Shown piece by piece: positions 26,904-36,100 of a stretch of DNA of 64,000 nt. A program made the translations under genes and the position numbers. Within the stretch, counting starts at the first letter, position 1, and each line of letters opens with the position of its first letter. Below the pieces are notes generated by a model. The model saw only the letters and a program-made list of their open reading frames with translations, was not told the DNA's origin and searched no databases. This DNA is from Shinella sp. CPCC 101442 (GTDB lineage Bacteria > Pseudomonadota > Alphaproteobacteria > Rhizobiales > Rhizobiaceae): the NCBI RefSeq assembly GCF_024704725.1, contig NZ_JALIQS010000002.1, positions 806,001-870,000 of the forward strand, given 5' to 3'.

Positions 26904-27866
26904 TCAGGCCGCGTCCTTGGTCCAGTTCACGCCGCCGGCATCCGTCAAAAGGAAGGCCTCGCCGCAGGCCTTGGCCAGCGTGCGCACGCGCAGAATATAA
27001 CTCTGGCGCTCGGTGACGGAGATCACGCCGCGTGCATCGAGCAGGTTGAAGACGTGGGACGCCTTGATGCACTGGTCATAGGCCGGCAGCACGCATTTGT
27101 GCAGGCGCTGGTTATCGGCATCACCAGGCGCACCGGCGGCGAGCAGCGCCAGGCACTCCTTCTCCGCGTCGATGAAATGGCGGTGCAGCATCGCGGTATC
27201 GGCGAATTCGAAATTGTGGCGGGAATATTCCTGCTCGGCCTGCAGGAAGACGTCGCCATAGGTGATCTTCTCGTCGCCCTCGCGGCCGTTGAAATTGAGG
27301 TCATAGACATTGTCGACGCCCTGCACATACATGGCGAGGCGTTCGAGACCGTAGGTCAGTTCGCCGGCAACCGGCGAGCATTCGATGCCGCAGACCTGCT
27401 GGAAATAGGTGAACTGCGAGACCTCCATACCGTCGCACCAGCACTCCCAGCCGAGACCCCAGGCGCCGAGCGTTGGGCTTTCCCAGTCGTCTTCCACGAA
27501 GCGCACGTCATGCAGCAACGGGTCGAGGCCGATGGCGGCGAGCGAACCGAGATAAAGCTCCTGCAGGTTCGACGGGTTCGGCTTCAGGATGACCTGATAC
27601 TGGTAATAGTGCTGAAGACGGTTCGGGTTTTCGCCATAGCGACCGTCGGACGGGCGGCGCGAGGGCTGCACATAGGCCGCGCGCCACGGGCGGGGGCCGA
27701 GCGCACGCAAGGTGGTTGCCGGGTGGAACGTGCCGGCGCCGACTTCCATGTCATAGGGCTGGAGAACCGCGCAGCCCTTGTCCGCCCAGTAATTGTGCAG
27801 CGTCAGGATCAGCCCCTGGAAGGAGCGCGTCGGATTCATGTGGTCAGGCAGGGCGGCAGAGGTCAT
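26904..27866 (-). CDS. glyQ: glycine-tRNA ligase alpha subunit
   Basis: A 320-residue catalytic subunit of the alpha2-beta2 glycyl-tRNA synthetase. Diagnostic sequence: [76 protein letters not shown] and [24 protein letters not shown], the class II core. It forms glycyl-AMP and charges tRNA-Gly together with GlyS. ATG at 27866 gives [16 protein letters not shown]; the second ATG (27839) is possible, and neither has a strong ribosome-binding site. Confidence 0.96.
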   Translation of the reverse strand: MTSAALPDHMNPTRSFQGLILTLHNYWADKGCAVLQPYDMEVGAGTFHPATTLRALGPRPWRAAYVQPSRRPSDGRYGENPNRLQHYYQYQVILKPNPSNLQELYLGSLAAIGLDPLLHDVRFVEDDWESPTLGAWGLGWECWCDGMEVSQFTYFQQVCGIECSPVAGELTYGLERLAMYVQGVDNVYDLNFNGREGDEKITYGDVFLQAEQEYSRHNFEFADTAMLHRHFIDAEKECLALLAAGAPGDADNQRLHKCVLPAYDQCIKASHVFNLLDARGVISVTERQSYILRVRTLAKACGEAFLLTDAGGVNWTKDAA

Positions 27867-27959
27867 CGGCGTCTATCCGGGCATTCTTTGAAAAGCTGGC
27901 GGACTGGTGCCACGATGTGCCCTGGGGGTCAAGGGTTTCGGGCGCCGGCCCGCAACCCG

Positions 27960-29039
27960 TCAGTGCCGCTCGAGCGAGCGGAAGAGACCGGAACCGGCAG
28001 CCTGCGTGACGGCCTGCACACGCTGCGGCGCCAGGTCCGGCACGTTGCGGATCTGGCGGCGCAGGCCGGCGGGAACGCGCGCGCCATACCAGGCGGCAAG
28101 GGCGGGCAGTTCACGGCGAAGCGAGCCCTTCGCCTGCCAGCCGAGCGCCTTCAGCGCCTGCGTATCGAGCTTCGGACGGTTGGCATTGTCGGGGCGGCCG
28201 CCCACGAAATTCACGCCGGATACCGGCTCCTGCACGGCATCGAGCACCATGCGGGCGACCGTCAGGATATCGAAGAAGTCATCACCGGCGACGTTGTATG
28301 TGGCGTTCTCCGTCCCGCCGGTCACCACCGAGCGCAGCGCCGAGCAAAAATCCGCCATAGTGACGAAGGCGCGCATCTGGGCGCCGTCGCCATGCACCGG
28401 CAGGGGCCGGCCGACGGTGGCGAGTTCCAGGAAGCGCGGCAGCAGCTTTTCCACGTTCTGGCGCGTGCCGATGACATTGACCGGCCGCAGCACGCGGATA
28501 TCGAGGCCGAAGGAGCGGGTGAGGCCCGCGATCAGCATTTCGGCGGCAGCCTTGGAGGCGCCATGCGGATTATCGGGCAGGAGTGGCGCAAGCTCGCCGA
28601 CCGGCGCGCCATTGCCGCCGGTGCCGGCGCCGTAGACTTCCGCCGAGCTGATATGAATCATCAGCGGCACGCGGCGGCGGCCCATCGCCTCCACCAGAAC
28701 CTGCGTGCCCAGCGCATTGGCGAGCGTAAAACGTTCCGGCACGGAAAAGGCGCGCTCGACATGGCTTTCGCCGGCCGCATGCACGACGAGGTCGACATCC
28801 TTCAAGACCTCGGTGACGAGATCGAGATTGCCGACATCGCCTTCCTGCAGCGTCACGCGGCCGGAGCGGAAGGCGGCATCGAGATGCGCCATGTCGGCGG
28901 CATAGGTGAAGCTGTCGAGCACGCGGATGCGGGCATTCGGGCAGTGGTGAAGCAAGTCGTCGACGATATGCGAGCCGAGGAAGCCTGCGCCACCGGTCAC
29001 GACGATGGTGCGGATCCGGTTGAGGTCGAGCGAGGCCAT
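27960..29039 (-). CDS. NAD-dependent epimerase/dehydratase with altered active site
   Basis: A 359-residue extended short-chain dehydrogenase/reductase. The Rossmann motif is VTGGAGFLGSH (14-24) and the nucleotide-sugar epimerase pattern continues with DSFTYA, VVHAAGESHVERAF and HISSAEVYGAG. The expected YxxxK catalytic pair reads PHGASK: His159 replaces Tyr, while Lys163 and Ser131/132 remain. The sugar substrate is unknown and activity may be altered or lost. GGAG lies 7 bases before the ATG. Monocistronic, behind a CATTAACC/GGTTAATG inverted repeat at 29158-29184. Confidence 0.85.
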   Translation of the reverse strand: MASLDLNRIRTIVVTGGAGFLGSHIVDDLLHHCPNARIRVLDSFTYAADMAHLDAAFRSGRVTLQEGDVGNLDLVTEVLKDVDLVVHAAGESHVERAFSVPERFTLANALGTQVLVEAMGRRRVPLMIHISSAEVYGAGTGGNGAPVGELAPLLPDNPHGASKAAAEMLIAGLTRSFGLDIRVLRPVNVIGTRQNVEKLLPRFLELATVGRPLPVHGDGAQMRAFVTMADFCSALRSVVTGGTENATYNVAGDDFFDILTVARMVLDAVQEPVSGVNFVGGRPDNANRPKLDTQALKALGWQAKGSLRRELPALAAWYGARVPAGLRRQIRNVPDLAPQRVQAVTQAAGSGLFRSLERH

Positions 29040-29157
29040 GGGTTTACTCCGTTCACTGCACGCATAGGCGGGCCGCATCATGCGACCTTTGCCGTTAAAT
29101 CGGCCTTCCTGCGCGCGGGAGCAAGCAAAACCCTGGGATGCACCAGTGTAAATCCGG

Positions 29158-29184
29158 CATTAACCTTACGGGGTTTGGTTAATG
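29158..29184. promoter_or_regulatory. inverted repeat CATTAACC-N11-GGTTAATG
   Basis: An 8-base perfect inverted repeat with an 11-base spacer, 119 bases upstream of the epimerase-like gene. The same arms with a 9-base spacer occur upstream of the SleB gene at 45403-45431. It could be a transcription-factor operator or a hairpin. Confidence 0.5.
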
Positions 29185-29200
29185 TACCAAGCCGATACGA

Positions 29201-29218
29201 AACCGGCTTTTGCCGGCT
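29201..29218 (-). terminator. possible terminator after the 63-residue gene
   Basis: Short stem GCCGGC/GCCGGT with an AAAA loop on the minus strand, followed by TTT. It lies about 30 bases after the stop codon of the small membrane protein gene. The stem is short, so this is tentative. Confidence 0.35.
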
Positions 29219-29247
29219 CCCGGAACGGTACGGATCGTACCGGAAAA

Positions 29248-29439
29248 CTACTCGTCGTCACGGCGCAGGCGGTACTCGCCGGTTTCCGGATCCTTCACCA
29301 GCGTACCCGTCGCGCCGGTCTGGCGTTCCTCTTCGGCACGCTTGCGCAACCGGCTGAGTCGCTCGGCGTCAGCCACGAACTTGCGGTAGCCGAACCAGGC
29401 AAGGCCGACGACCAGAAGCAGAAAGATGATCTGGGCCAT
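29248..29439 (-). CDS. small single-pass membrane protein
   Basis: A 63-residue protein with an N-terminal membrane helix (MAQIIFLLLVVGLAWFGYRKF) and a charged cytoplasmic tail with EEERQTGATGTLVKDPETGEYRLRRDDE. The DPETGEYR motif recurs in small rhizobial proteins of this kind, in my recollection. It follows the S49 peptidase gene by 33 bases on the same strand and is probably co-transcribed, so it may be a partner or regulator of that peptidase (inference from position only). Confidence 0.8.
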   Translation of the reverse strand: MAQIIFLLLVVGLAWFGYRKFVADAERLSRLRKRAEEERQTGATGTLVKDPETGEYRLRRDDE

Positions 29440-29472
29440 CGCCCCTCCCCCAGGTTTGTTCCATGCGCCTTG

Positions 29473-30345
29473 TCAGGAAAGACCGAAACGGCCCCACAGC
29501 GCTTTTTCTTCCGCGAGATCGGCCACCGCCGCGACGCCAGCCGAACCTATACGCCCGGCCATGTCGTCGGAAAGCCCCCCGATGCCCGGCGACTTGCGAC
29601 CAAACAGCCCTTTTGGCGCGGAGACAAGTTCGAGGCGGGTCTTTTCGCCATAGCGTTTCTTCAATTCGGAACGCATATCGCCGAGACCGTCGATGAGGCC
29701 GAGCGACAGGCCGCGGCCACCGGTCCAGAACAGGCCGGAGAAAATATCCGGATCGTCGGCAAGCTTGCCCGCCCGGCGCGTCTTGACCATGTCGATGAAG
29801 ACCTGGTGGATTTCGAGTTGCAGCGTCTTGAGATAATCGATCTCGTTTTCCTTCTCCGGCTGGAACGGATCGAGGATCGCCTTGTTGGTGCCGGCCGTGT
29901 AGACGCGGCGCTCGACACCGATCTTCTTCAACATTTCCGGGAAGCCGAAGCCGCCGGAGACGACGCCGATCGAGCCGACGATGGAGGTCGGGTCGGCAAA
30001 AATCTCGTCGCCGGCCAGCGCGATCATGTAGCCGCCCGAGGCCGCGACATCCTCGACGAAGACGAGCACGCGCTTCTTCTTCTCTTCCGCCAGGTCACGG
30101 ATACGCTGGAAAATCAGGCGCGACTGCACCGGCGAGCCGCCGGGCGAATTGATGGAAATGGCGACGGCCGGCGCATCCTTGTAGGAAAACGCCTTCTCGA
30201 GTGCTGCGGAAGCAGTTGCAATATTCAACGCCGGCCGGAACTGGCTGCCGCCGGTCATGATCGCGCCATGCAGCCTGACGACCGGGATCGCCACGCCCTG
30301 CTTGCGAAACCTCTTCGGCACCAGCGTTCTCAAAAATCCGGCCAT
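29473..30345 (-). CDS. S49 family serine peptidase (SppA-like)
   Basis: A 290-residue signal-peptide-peptidase-like enzyme of the short SohB/SppA type. The catalytic dyad appears as Ser103 in EDVAASGGYMIAL and Lys153 in AGTNKAILDPFQPE, with SINSPGGSP and VGSIGVVSGGFGF around them. Relatives cleave signal-peptide remnants or membrane-protein fragments. No long N-terminal anchor is visible, so the membrane link may be weak or through the downstream small membrane protein. Start: ATG at 30345 (GGAG 10 bases upstream) is favoured; an in-frame ATG at 30369 is the alternative. Confidence 0.92.
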   Translation of the reverse strand: MAGFLRTLVPKRFRKQGVAIPVVRLHGAIMTGGSQFRPALNIATASAALEKAFSYKDAPAVAISINSPGGSPVQSRLIFQRIRDLAEEKKKRVLVFVEDVAASGGYMIALAGDEIFADPTSIVGSIGVVSGGFGFPEMLKKIGVERRVYTAGTNKAILDPFQPEKENEIDYLKTLQLEIHQVFIDMVKTRRAGKLADDPDIFSGLFWTGGRGLSLGLIDGLGDMRSELKKRYGEKTRLELVSAPKGLFGRKSPGIGGLSDDMAGRIGSAGVAAVADLAEEKALWGRFGLS

Positions 30346-30422
30346 CGCGCGCTCTATCTCCAGTTTCATTGCTCGGCTGATGTATGCACGAGCGGAGAAA
30401 ACACAATGGCGTTGCTGAAAAA

Positions 30423-31220
30423 TCAGGCTCTGGGCAAGCGCGGATAGGTGGCGAGGCCGTTGTTGAGGGCGTCGACGAAGGGGGTGAAGTCGTGCTGGCC
30501 GGGTTCGTGCATGACGAGCGGCATGCGTAGCGCCAGCCTGGTGCGCGAGCCCTTGACGGCAGTGACGAGGATGCGCAGCGCCGGCTCGCCGTTACGGGCG
30601 TGCAAAGCGGTGATCTCGATGCCGCCGAAGCGCCGGCCGCAGGCGGCGATGATTTCGGCGATCGATTGCGGGCGGGCGATCAGCGAGAGCTGGCCGCCCG
30701 GTTTCATGATGGCGCCCGCCGTCTTGATCCAGCGCTCGAAAAGATCGTTCTCCATGGCATGGGCCTCGGCCTTCAGGGCATCGGGCGTACGGCTGTCGAC
30801 GCGGTCGTTGAAGGGCGGGTTCATGATGACGTGATCGTAGGCACCATCCGCAAGACCTGCTTCGATGCGCGCCTTGCCGGAGAGGCCGACATCCGCTTCC
30901 AGCACGCAAACACGCGGGGCGAAAGCGGCGTTGACGGCAAGCGCCAGTGTCTTGCGGGCGAAACCGGCCATCAGCGGCGAGCGCTCGACAAGCAGCACCT
31001 CGGCCTTTTCGAGGCGTGCGGCGATGGCAAGGCCGGCAGCACCCGCGCCCGCGCCGAGATCGGCGACGCGCATCGGGCCCTCACCGGCGACGAGGGCGGC
31101 AAGCAGCATGGCATCCATGCCCGACCGATGCCCGATACCCTTCGGCTGCACCAGATGGAAGCGGCCGTAATGGAAGGCGTCCACGGTTTCGGTGACAGGC
31201 TTTTGCGCCGTTTCGCTCAC
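30423..31220 (-). CDS. class I SAM-dependent methyltransferase (TrmN6/small-domain type)
   Basis: A 265-residue methyltransferase. The SAM site is VADLGAGAGAAGLAIAARL and the N6-adenine/N5-glutamine-type catalytic motif is NPPFND, as in TrmN6 (tRNA1-Val A37 methylase) and related enzymes; that specific substrate is an inference from the family. The start is GTG at 31220 (VSETAQKPVTETVDAFHYG), which overlaps the DUF2007 stop in a GTGA, indicating translational coupling. The frame is open further upstream but only through the DUF2007 gene. Confidence 0.88.
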   Translation of the reverse strand: MSETAQKPVTETVDAFHYGRFHLVQPKGIGHRSGMDAMLLAALVAGEGPMRVADLGAGAGAAGLAIAARLEKAEVLLVERSPLMAGFARKTLALAVNAAFAPRVCVLEADVGLSGKARIEAGLADGAYDHVIMNPPFNDRVDSRTPDALKAEAHAMENDLFERWIKTAGAIMKPGGQLSLIARPQSIAEIIAACGRRFGGIEITALHARNGEPALRILVTAVKGSRTRLALRMPLVMHEPGQHDFTPFVDALNNGLATYPRLPRA

Positions 31221-31438
31221 GCGCGCAGCTCCGCTTCCAACCCCGCATCCTTGAGGATCCGGCGGGCCTCGTCTTCCCGGTCGATTTCGACCAGGAAGCG
31301 GCGCGGCAGCATGCCGAGCGAGCCTTCGAGGATACTCATGCCCTGGTCGGCTATCAGGCAATGGATGCCTGCTTCTTTCATCAGGCTTTCCGCGAAGGAG
31401 AGCAGGACGGCGTCGTTGGTGCGGATCAGTTCGATCAT
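31217..31438 (-). CDS. DUF2007 family protein
   Basis: A 73-residue protein: MIELIRTNDAVLLSFAESLMKEAGIHCLIADQGMSILEGSLGMLPRRFLVEIDREDEARRIL. This is the whole DUF2007 (putative signal-transducing, PII-like ferredoxin-like fold) domain: beta strand, helix, strand and final strand-helix. It overlaps the methyltransferase gene by 4 bases and is the first gene of that operon. Divergent from ispB. No biochemical role is established. Confidence 0.9.
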   Translation of the reverse strand: MIELIRTNDAVLLSFAESLMKEAGIHCLIADQGMSILEGSLGMLPRRFLVEIDREDEARRILKDAGLEAELRA

Positions 31439-31546
31439 TCCGGTCGTTTTCCAGCCATAATTGGGGAGGCGGGACAATTCGCCTCTTGCCGCATGGAGCC
31501 CCGCTTTCTATTGTCTTTCAACAAAAATGAACAGGAGTCCGGGCAT

Positions 31547-32563
31547 TTGGGCGTCGTGATACCGCTTGAAGAAGGCAAAAACAAACAGGCATCGGTGAAG
31601 CCGCTGGTGGACCTGACCAAGGCCGACATGGAGCGGGTGAACCAGCTGATCCTGTCGAAAGCCGGTTCCGACGTGCAGATGATCCCGGAGGTCGCCAACC
31701 ACCTGATCTCCTCGGGCGGCAAGCGCCTGCGCCCCATGCTGACGCTCGCATCCGCCTCGATGTTCGGCTATGACGGCGACCATCACATCAAGCTCGCGAC
31801 CAGCGTCGAGTTCATGCACACGGCGACGCTTCTGCATGACGACGTGGTGGATGAAAGCGACCTTCGCCGCGGCAAATCCACCGCCCGCATGATCTGGGGC
31901 AACCAGGCAAGCGTGCTCGTCGGCGATTTCCTGCTCGGCCAGGCCTTCAAGATGATGGTCGAGGTCGGCTCTCTGGAAGCCCTCGACGTGCTCTCGACGG
32001 CCGCCACCGTGATCGCGGAAGGCGAAGTGCTCCAGCTCTCCGTCGCCAAGAACATGGAAACGACCGAAGACGACTATCTTCAGGTCATCCGCGCCAAGAC
32101 GGCCGCGCTCTTCGCCGCTGCCGCCGAAGTCGGACCGATCGTCTCCAACACGAGCAAGGCCGAGCGCAACGCGCTGAAATCCTACGGCATGAATCTCGGC
32201 CTCGCCTTCCAGCTCGTCGACGATGCGCTGGACTATGGCGGCAAGGCGGCCGACCTCGGCAAGAACACCGGCGACGATTTCCGCGAGGGCAAGATCACGC
32301 TGCCGGTCATCCTCGCCTGGCGGCGCGGCACGGCGGAAGACCGCGCCTTCTGGCGGGAAGCCATCGAGGGCGGCAAGAGCGACGATGCCAACCTCGAGCG
32401 CGCCTTCGGCCTCATCTCGCGCTACAACGGCCTCAGCGATACCATTGCCCGCGCGCAGCACTACGGCATGATCGCCCGAGATGCGCTGGCGCCGCTTCCG
32501 GCGTCGCCCTGGAAGGATGCGCTGCTCGAAGTCATCGACTTCTGCATCTCGCGCGTCAGCTGA
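31547..32563 (+). CDS. ispB: polyprenyl diphosphate synthase (octaprenyl type)
   Basis: A 338-residue trans-prenyltransferase that builds the long isoprenoid tail for ubiquinone. The two Asp-rich motifs are LLHDDVVDESDLRRG and FQLVDDALDYGG, with GGKRLRPML and the KTAALF, GKNTGDDFREGKITLP blocks. The start is TTG at 31547 with AGGAG about 9 bases upstream, giving the usual N-terminus (x)GVVIPLEEGKNKQASVKPL; a GTG three codons later is an alternative. It faces the DUF2007 operon divergently. With ubiA in the same window it supplies the quinone pathway. Confidence 0.95.
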   Translation: MGVVIPLEEGKNKQASVKPLVDLTKADMERVNQLILSKAGSDVQMIPEVANHLISSGGKRLRPMLTLASASMFGYDGDHHIKLATSVEFMHTATLLHDDVVDESDLRRGKSTARMIWGNQASVLVGDFLLGQAFKMMVEVGSLEALDVLSTAATVIAEGEVLQLSVAKNMETTEDDYLQVIRAKTAALFAAAAEVGPIVSNTSKAERNALKSYGMNLGLAFQLVDDALDYGGKAADLGKNTGDDFREGKITLPVILAWRRGTAEDRAFWREAIEGGKSDDANLERAFGLISRYNGLSDTIARAQHYGMIARDALAPLPASPWKDALLEVIDFCISRVS

Positions 32564-32728
32564 TCCCACGGACCCAAAAGAGTGCGGCAGGATTTTCTTG
32601 CCGCACCGCGCCAAAAAAGCCATTCTCTGCCGTCATGAGTCCATGCATGATTTGGGCGCCATCGTGGCATGAATTGTCATGCGTGGTTTCCGGGGCTTCT
32701 TTCATACCTGCTGGCGAAAGGCATTTTG

Positions 32729-34582
32729 ATGCGGCATTCCTTCCTCCTTCGGCTCCTTTCCGGCGTCGCGCTCGCGGCCAGCATCGCGCTTGCCGGTTCC
32801 TTGGCCGGCCCTCTCGCGGCTCACGCGGAGGATAAGCCTGCCGTGGCGGCCGCCGAAGAAACGCCGTTCGACCCCTTGAGCGTCAACACCTTCTCCGGCG
32901 CCTTCCTCGCCGCCCGCACGGCGGATTTCGACAAGGACTATGAGACCGCCGTCGCGCTCTACAAGATCGCGCTGCAGTTCGACGCCACCAATGCCGACGT
33001 CAAGCAGCGCCTGATGGTGACGCAGCTGATGAACGGCGACTTCGAGGAAGGCGTGAAGCTCGCAGACGCCCTCAAGAACGACCCGGCCGTCGAGCGCATC
33101 ACCGCTGTCGTTCGCGGCATGGAAGCGATCCGCAAGCGCGAGTACAAGTCCGCCGAAAAGATCCTCGTCTACAAGGGCCCGAACGATCTCGACAAGATGA
33201 TGAACGACCTTCTCCTTGCCTGGGCCAAATTCGGCGACGGCAAGCCGAAGGACGCGCTCAAGCTGATCAGCGGAATGGAAGGGCCGGAATGGCTCGCCAT
33301 CTTCAAGAACTATCATGCCGGCGCGCTCGCCGCCGCCGCCGGTGATAAATCGACAGCCCGTGCGCGGTTGAACGAAGCGATCCTCGATCGCAATGGCGCT
33401 AGTGCCGCGCCCGACACATTCCTGCGCGCCGTGATGGCGCTGGCGCGTCTTGAAGCCCGCGATGGCAACAAGCAGAAGGCGCTCGACGCGGTCGCCGTCG
33501 GCGACAACTTCATCACCAGCTATGCGCCGCTCAAGGCGCTGCGCCAGAGCATCGAATCGGGCGAAAAGCAGGAACAGCAGGTCCGCACGGCCGCGCAGGG
33601 TGCCGCCGCCGTACTCTTCTCCATCGGCGGCGCACTCAACCGCGACGGCGCGGAAGACATCGTCTCGCTCTACCTGCAGACGGCGCGGGCGCTCGACCCC
33701 GACAGCGACGACATGCTGGTTCTGCTCGGCGGCCTTGCCGAGAACCAGAAAAAGCCGGAACGCGCGATCGAATATTACCGCGCCGTGCCCGAGAAATCGC
33801 CGATGCGCCGCATTTCCGAGCTGCAACTCGGCCTGAACCTCGCCGATACCGGCAAGGTTGCCGAGGCCAAGAAGCACCTGCAGGAGCTGATCGACGCCGA
33901 TCCGTCCGACCTGCGCAGCTATCTGGCGCTCGGCAGCGTGTATTCCGACGCCAAGGACTACAAGGCGATGGCCGCGCTCTACGACAAGGCGGCCGATGTC
34001 ATCGGCGCCGTGCCGCAGCGCAACCATTGGAGCATCTTCTTCCAGCGCGCCATCGCGCATGAGCGGCTGAAGGAGTGGGACAAGGCAGAGCCGAACTTCC
34101 GCAAGGCGCTGGAGCTCAATCCCGACCAGCCGCAGGTGCTGAACTATCTCGGCTATTCCTGGGTCGACATGAACAAGAACCTCGATGAGGGTCTGGACAT
34201 GATCCGCAAGGCGGTGAGCCTGAAGCCGGATGATGGCTACATCGTCGATTCGCTCGGCTGGGCCTATTTCCGCCTTGGCCGTTTCGACGACGCGGTAGCC
34301 GAACTCGAGCGCGCCGCCGAACTGAAGGCCGGCGATCCGACCATCAACGACCATCTTGGGGACGCCTACTGGCGTGTCGGCCGCAAGCTGGAAGCGACCT
34401 TCCAGTGGAACCGCGCGCTCGGCCTAAAGCCGGAAGAGGCGGAAATCCCGAAGATCAAGCTGAAGGTCGAGAACGGTCTGCCGGAGCTGAAGAAGACCGA
34501 GCCGGCCTCGGCCGAAGCCAAGGACGAAAAGCCGTTGCAGAACCCCTCGCCCGAGGGCACGGCGGTCGATCGCAAGTCCTGA
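32729..34582 (+). CDS. exported tetratricopeptide-repeat protein
   Basis: A 617-residue protein with a signal peptide (MRHSFLLRLLSGVALAASIALAG to AAHAE) and TPR-type helical repeats through most of its length: ADFDKDYETAVALYKIALQFDATNADVKQRLM, the clearer pair near the C-terminus (AEPNFRKALELNPDQPQVLNYLGYSWVDM, LDEGLDMIRKAVSLKPDDGYIVDSLGWAYFRLGRFDDAVAELERAAEL) and a final repeat. The tail is Glu/Lys/Pro-rich. It likely scaffolds protein complexes in the periplasm. AAGG lies 7 bases before the ATG. ispE follows after 4 bases, so the two form an operon. Confidence 0.92.
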   Translation: MRHSFLLRLLSGVALAASIALAGSLAGPLAAHAEDKPAVAAAEETPFDPLSVNTFSGAFLAARTADFDKDYETAVALYKIALQFDATNADVKQRLMVTQLMNGDFEEGVKLADALKNDPAVERITAVVRGMEAIRKREYKSAEKILVYKGPNDLDKMMNDLLLAWAKFGDGKPKDALKLISGMEGPEWLAIFKNYHAGALAAAAGDKSTARARLNEAILDRNGASAAPDTFLRAVMALARLEARDGNKQKALDAVAVGDNFITSYAPLKALRQSIESGEKQEQQVRTAAQGAAAVLFSIGGALNRDGAEDIVSLYLQTARALDPDSDDMLVLLGGLAENQKKPERAIEYYRAVPEKSPMRRISELQLGLNLADTGKVAEAKKHLQELIDADPSDLRSYLALGSVYSDAKDYKAMAALYDKAADVIGAVPQRNHWSIFFQRAIAHERLKEWDKAEPNFRKALELNPDQPQVLNYLGYSWVDMNKNLDEGLDMIRKAVSLKPDDGYIVDSLGWAYFRLGRFDDAVAELERAAELKAGDPTINDHLGDAYWRVGRKLEATFQWNRALGLKPEEAEIPKIKLKVENGLPELKKTEPASAEAKDEKPLQNPSPEGTAVDRKS

Positions 34583-34586
34583 CCGC

Positions 34587-35486
34587 ATGCAGGCCGCAGA
34601 CAGCCTTTCAGGCTTTGCCGTCGTCGAACAGGCGCCGGCAAAGATAAACCTCGCGCTTTCCGTCGTCGGGCGGCGCGAGGATGGCTATCATCTGCTCGAC
34701 AGTCTCGTCACCTTCACCGCCTTCGGTGATCGTCTCGGCTTTTCTCCCGCTCCGGAAGACCGCTTCACCATCTCCGGCCGCTTCGGCGCAGCCCTTGATG
34801 CCGACGGCGACAACCTCGTGACCCGTGCCCGCGACCGGCTGCGCGCTGCCCTTGCCGAACAGGGGCAAGACGCCCCGCCCGCTCGCATCCATCTCGAAAA
34901 GAACCTGCCGATCGCATCGGGCATCGGCGGCGGCTCGGCGGATGCGGCGGCGGCGCTGCGCGGTCTCCTCACCCTCTGGCAGGGCGGTTTGCCGCAAGGC
35001 GCACTCGACGCCATCGCCGTCGGCCTCGGCGCCGACGTGCCGATGTGTCTTGCCGGCCGCCCGCTCATCGCCCGCGGTATCGGCGAGGACATCACGCCCG
35101 TCGCCCTGCCGGCGATGTCCGTCGTGCTCGCCAACCCGCTGGTCGGCGTCTCGACGCCCGCCGTTTTCAAGGCACTCGCCTCCCGAAACAACCCGCCGCT
35201 GGATCTGGAAACACATCCTGCGGACTGGCTGAGCGCCATCGCGCGCCTGCGCAACGATCTGGAACCTCCAGCGCGCCAGCTCTGCCCGGAAATAGCAATC
35301 ATCGCCGAAGGTCTTGCCGCGACCGATGCGCGCGTCGTGCGCATGTCCGGTTCCGGAGCGACCTGCTTCGCGCTATATCTTTCGCCAGAGGCGGCGGAAG
35401 CGGCGGCGGCAGCGCTCTCGCGAAAACATCCGCGCTGGTTCTTCGCCGCCACGACGACGCTGGGAGACGCAGATGGCGAAGCTTGA
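34587..35486 (+). CDS. ispE: 4-diphosphocytidyl-2-C-methyl-D-erythritol kinase
   Basis: A 299-residue GHMP kinase of the MEP isoprenoid pathway. The N-terminal AKINLALSVVGRREDGYHLLDSL carries the active-site Lys, and the ATP loop is PIASGIGGGSADAAAALRGL; VRMSGSGATCFALY is the third GHMP motif. It supplies precursors that IspB elongates. It follows the TPR gene by 4 bases and overlaps moaB by 14 bases. Confidence 0.96.
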   Translation: MQAADSLSGFAVVEQAPAKINLALSVVGRREDGYHLLDSLVTFTAFGDRLGFSPAPEDRFTISGRFGAALDADGDNLVTRARDRLRAALAEQGQDAPPARIHLEKNLPIASGIGGGSADAAAALRGLLTLWQGGLPQGALDAIAVGLGADVPMCLAGRPLIARGIGEDITPVALPAMSVVLANPLVGVSTPAVFKALASRNNPPLDLETHPADWLSAIARLRNDLEPPARQLCPEIAIIAEGLAATDARVVRMSGSGATCFALYLSPEAAEAAAAALSRKHPRWFFAATTTLGDADGEA

Positions 35487-36021
35487 CGAAACACGGCCCT
35501 TCCTTCCGGTCGGCATTGCCGTGCTCACCGTTTCCGACACGCGCAGCCTTGCCGACGACCGCTCCGGCGACATGCTTGCCGCCCGCATCACGGAGGCCGG
35601 CCATCGGCTTGCCGCCCGCGCCATCGTCAAGGACGACGTAGCCGAGATCCGCGCGCAGGTGGAAACCTGGACGCGCGACGACGCCATCGACGTCGTCATC
35701 ACGACCGGCGGCACAGGCTTCACAGGTCGCGACGTGACACCGGAAGCGCTGGAACCGATCTTCGAAAAGCGCATGGATGGCTTCTCCGAAGTGTTCCACC
35801 GCATTTCCTACGACAAGATCGGCACCTCGACGATCCAGTCCCGCGCGACGGGCGGCGTTACCAACTCCACCTTCATCTTCGTGCTTCCCGGCTCGCCGGG
35901 CGCCTGCAAGGATGCCTGGGACGGCATCCTGAAGGCGCAGCTCGATTATCGCCACATGCCGTGCAACTTCGTGGAAATCATGCCGCGCCTCGACGAACAC
36001 CTGAAGCGTTCGGCTGTCTGA
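35473..36021 (+). CDS. moaB: molybdenum cofactor biosynthesis protein B
   Basis: A 182-residue MoaB/MogA-fold protein: VGIAVLTVSDTRSLADDRSGDMLAARI, then DVVITTGGTGFTGRDVTPEALEPIFEKRMDGF and TNSTFIFVLPGSPGACKDAWDGIL. These proteins bind molybdopterin and adenylate it or assist metal insertion. The ATG at 35473 lies inside the last codons of ispE (14-base overlap), so translation is probably coupled. No other Moco gene is in the window. Confidence 0.94.
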   Translation: MAKLDETRPFLPVGIAVLTVSDTRSLADDRSGDMLAARITEAGHRLAARAIVKDDVAEIRAQVETWTRDDAIDVVITTGGTGFTGRDVTPEALEPIFEKRMDGFSEVFHRISYDKIGTSTIQSRATGGVTNSTFIFVLPGSPGACKDAWDGILKAQLDYRHMPCNFVEIMPRLDEHLKRSAV

Positions 36022-36100
36022 CCTCTGTTCCATAGGAAACTGCGCGTTCTGCGAGCCTGCTCTATGAATTCTCCAACACGGAGAGTGAAGGAGAGAGACC

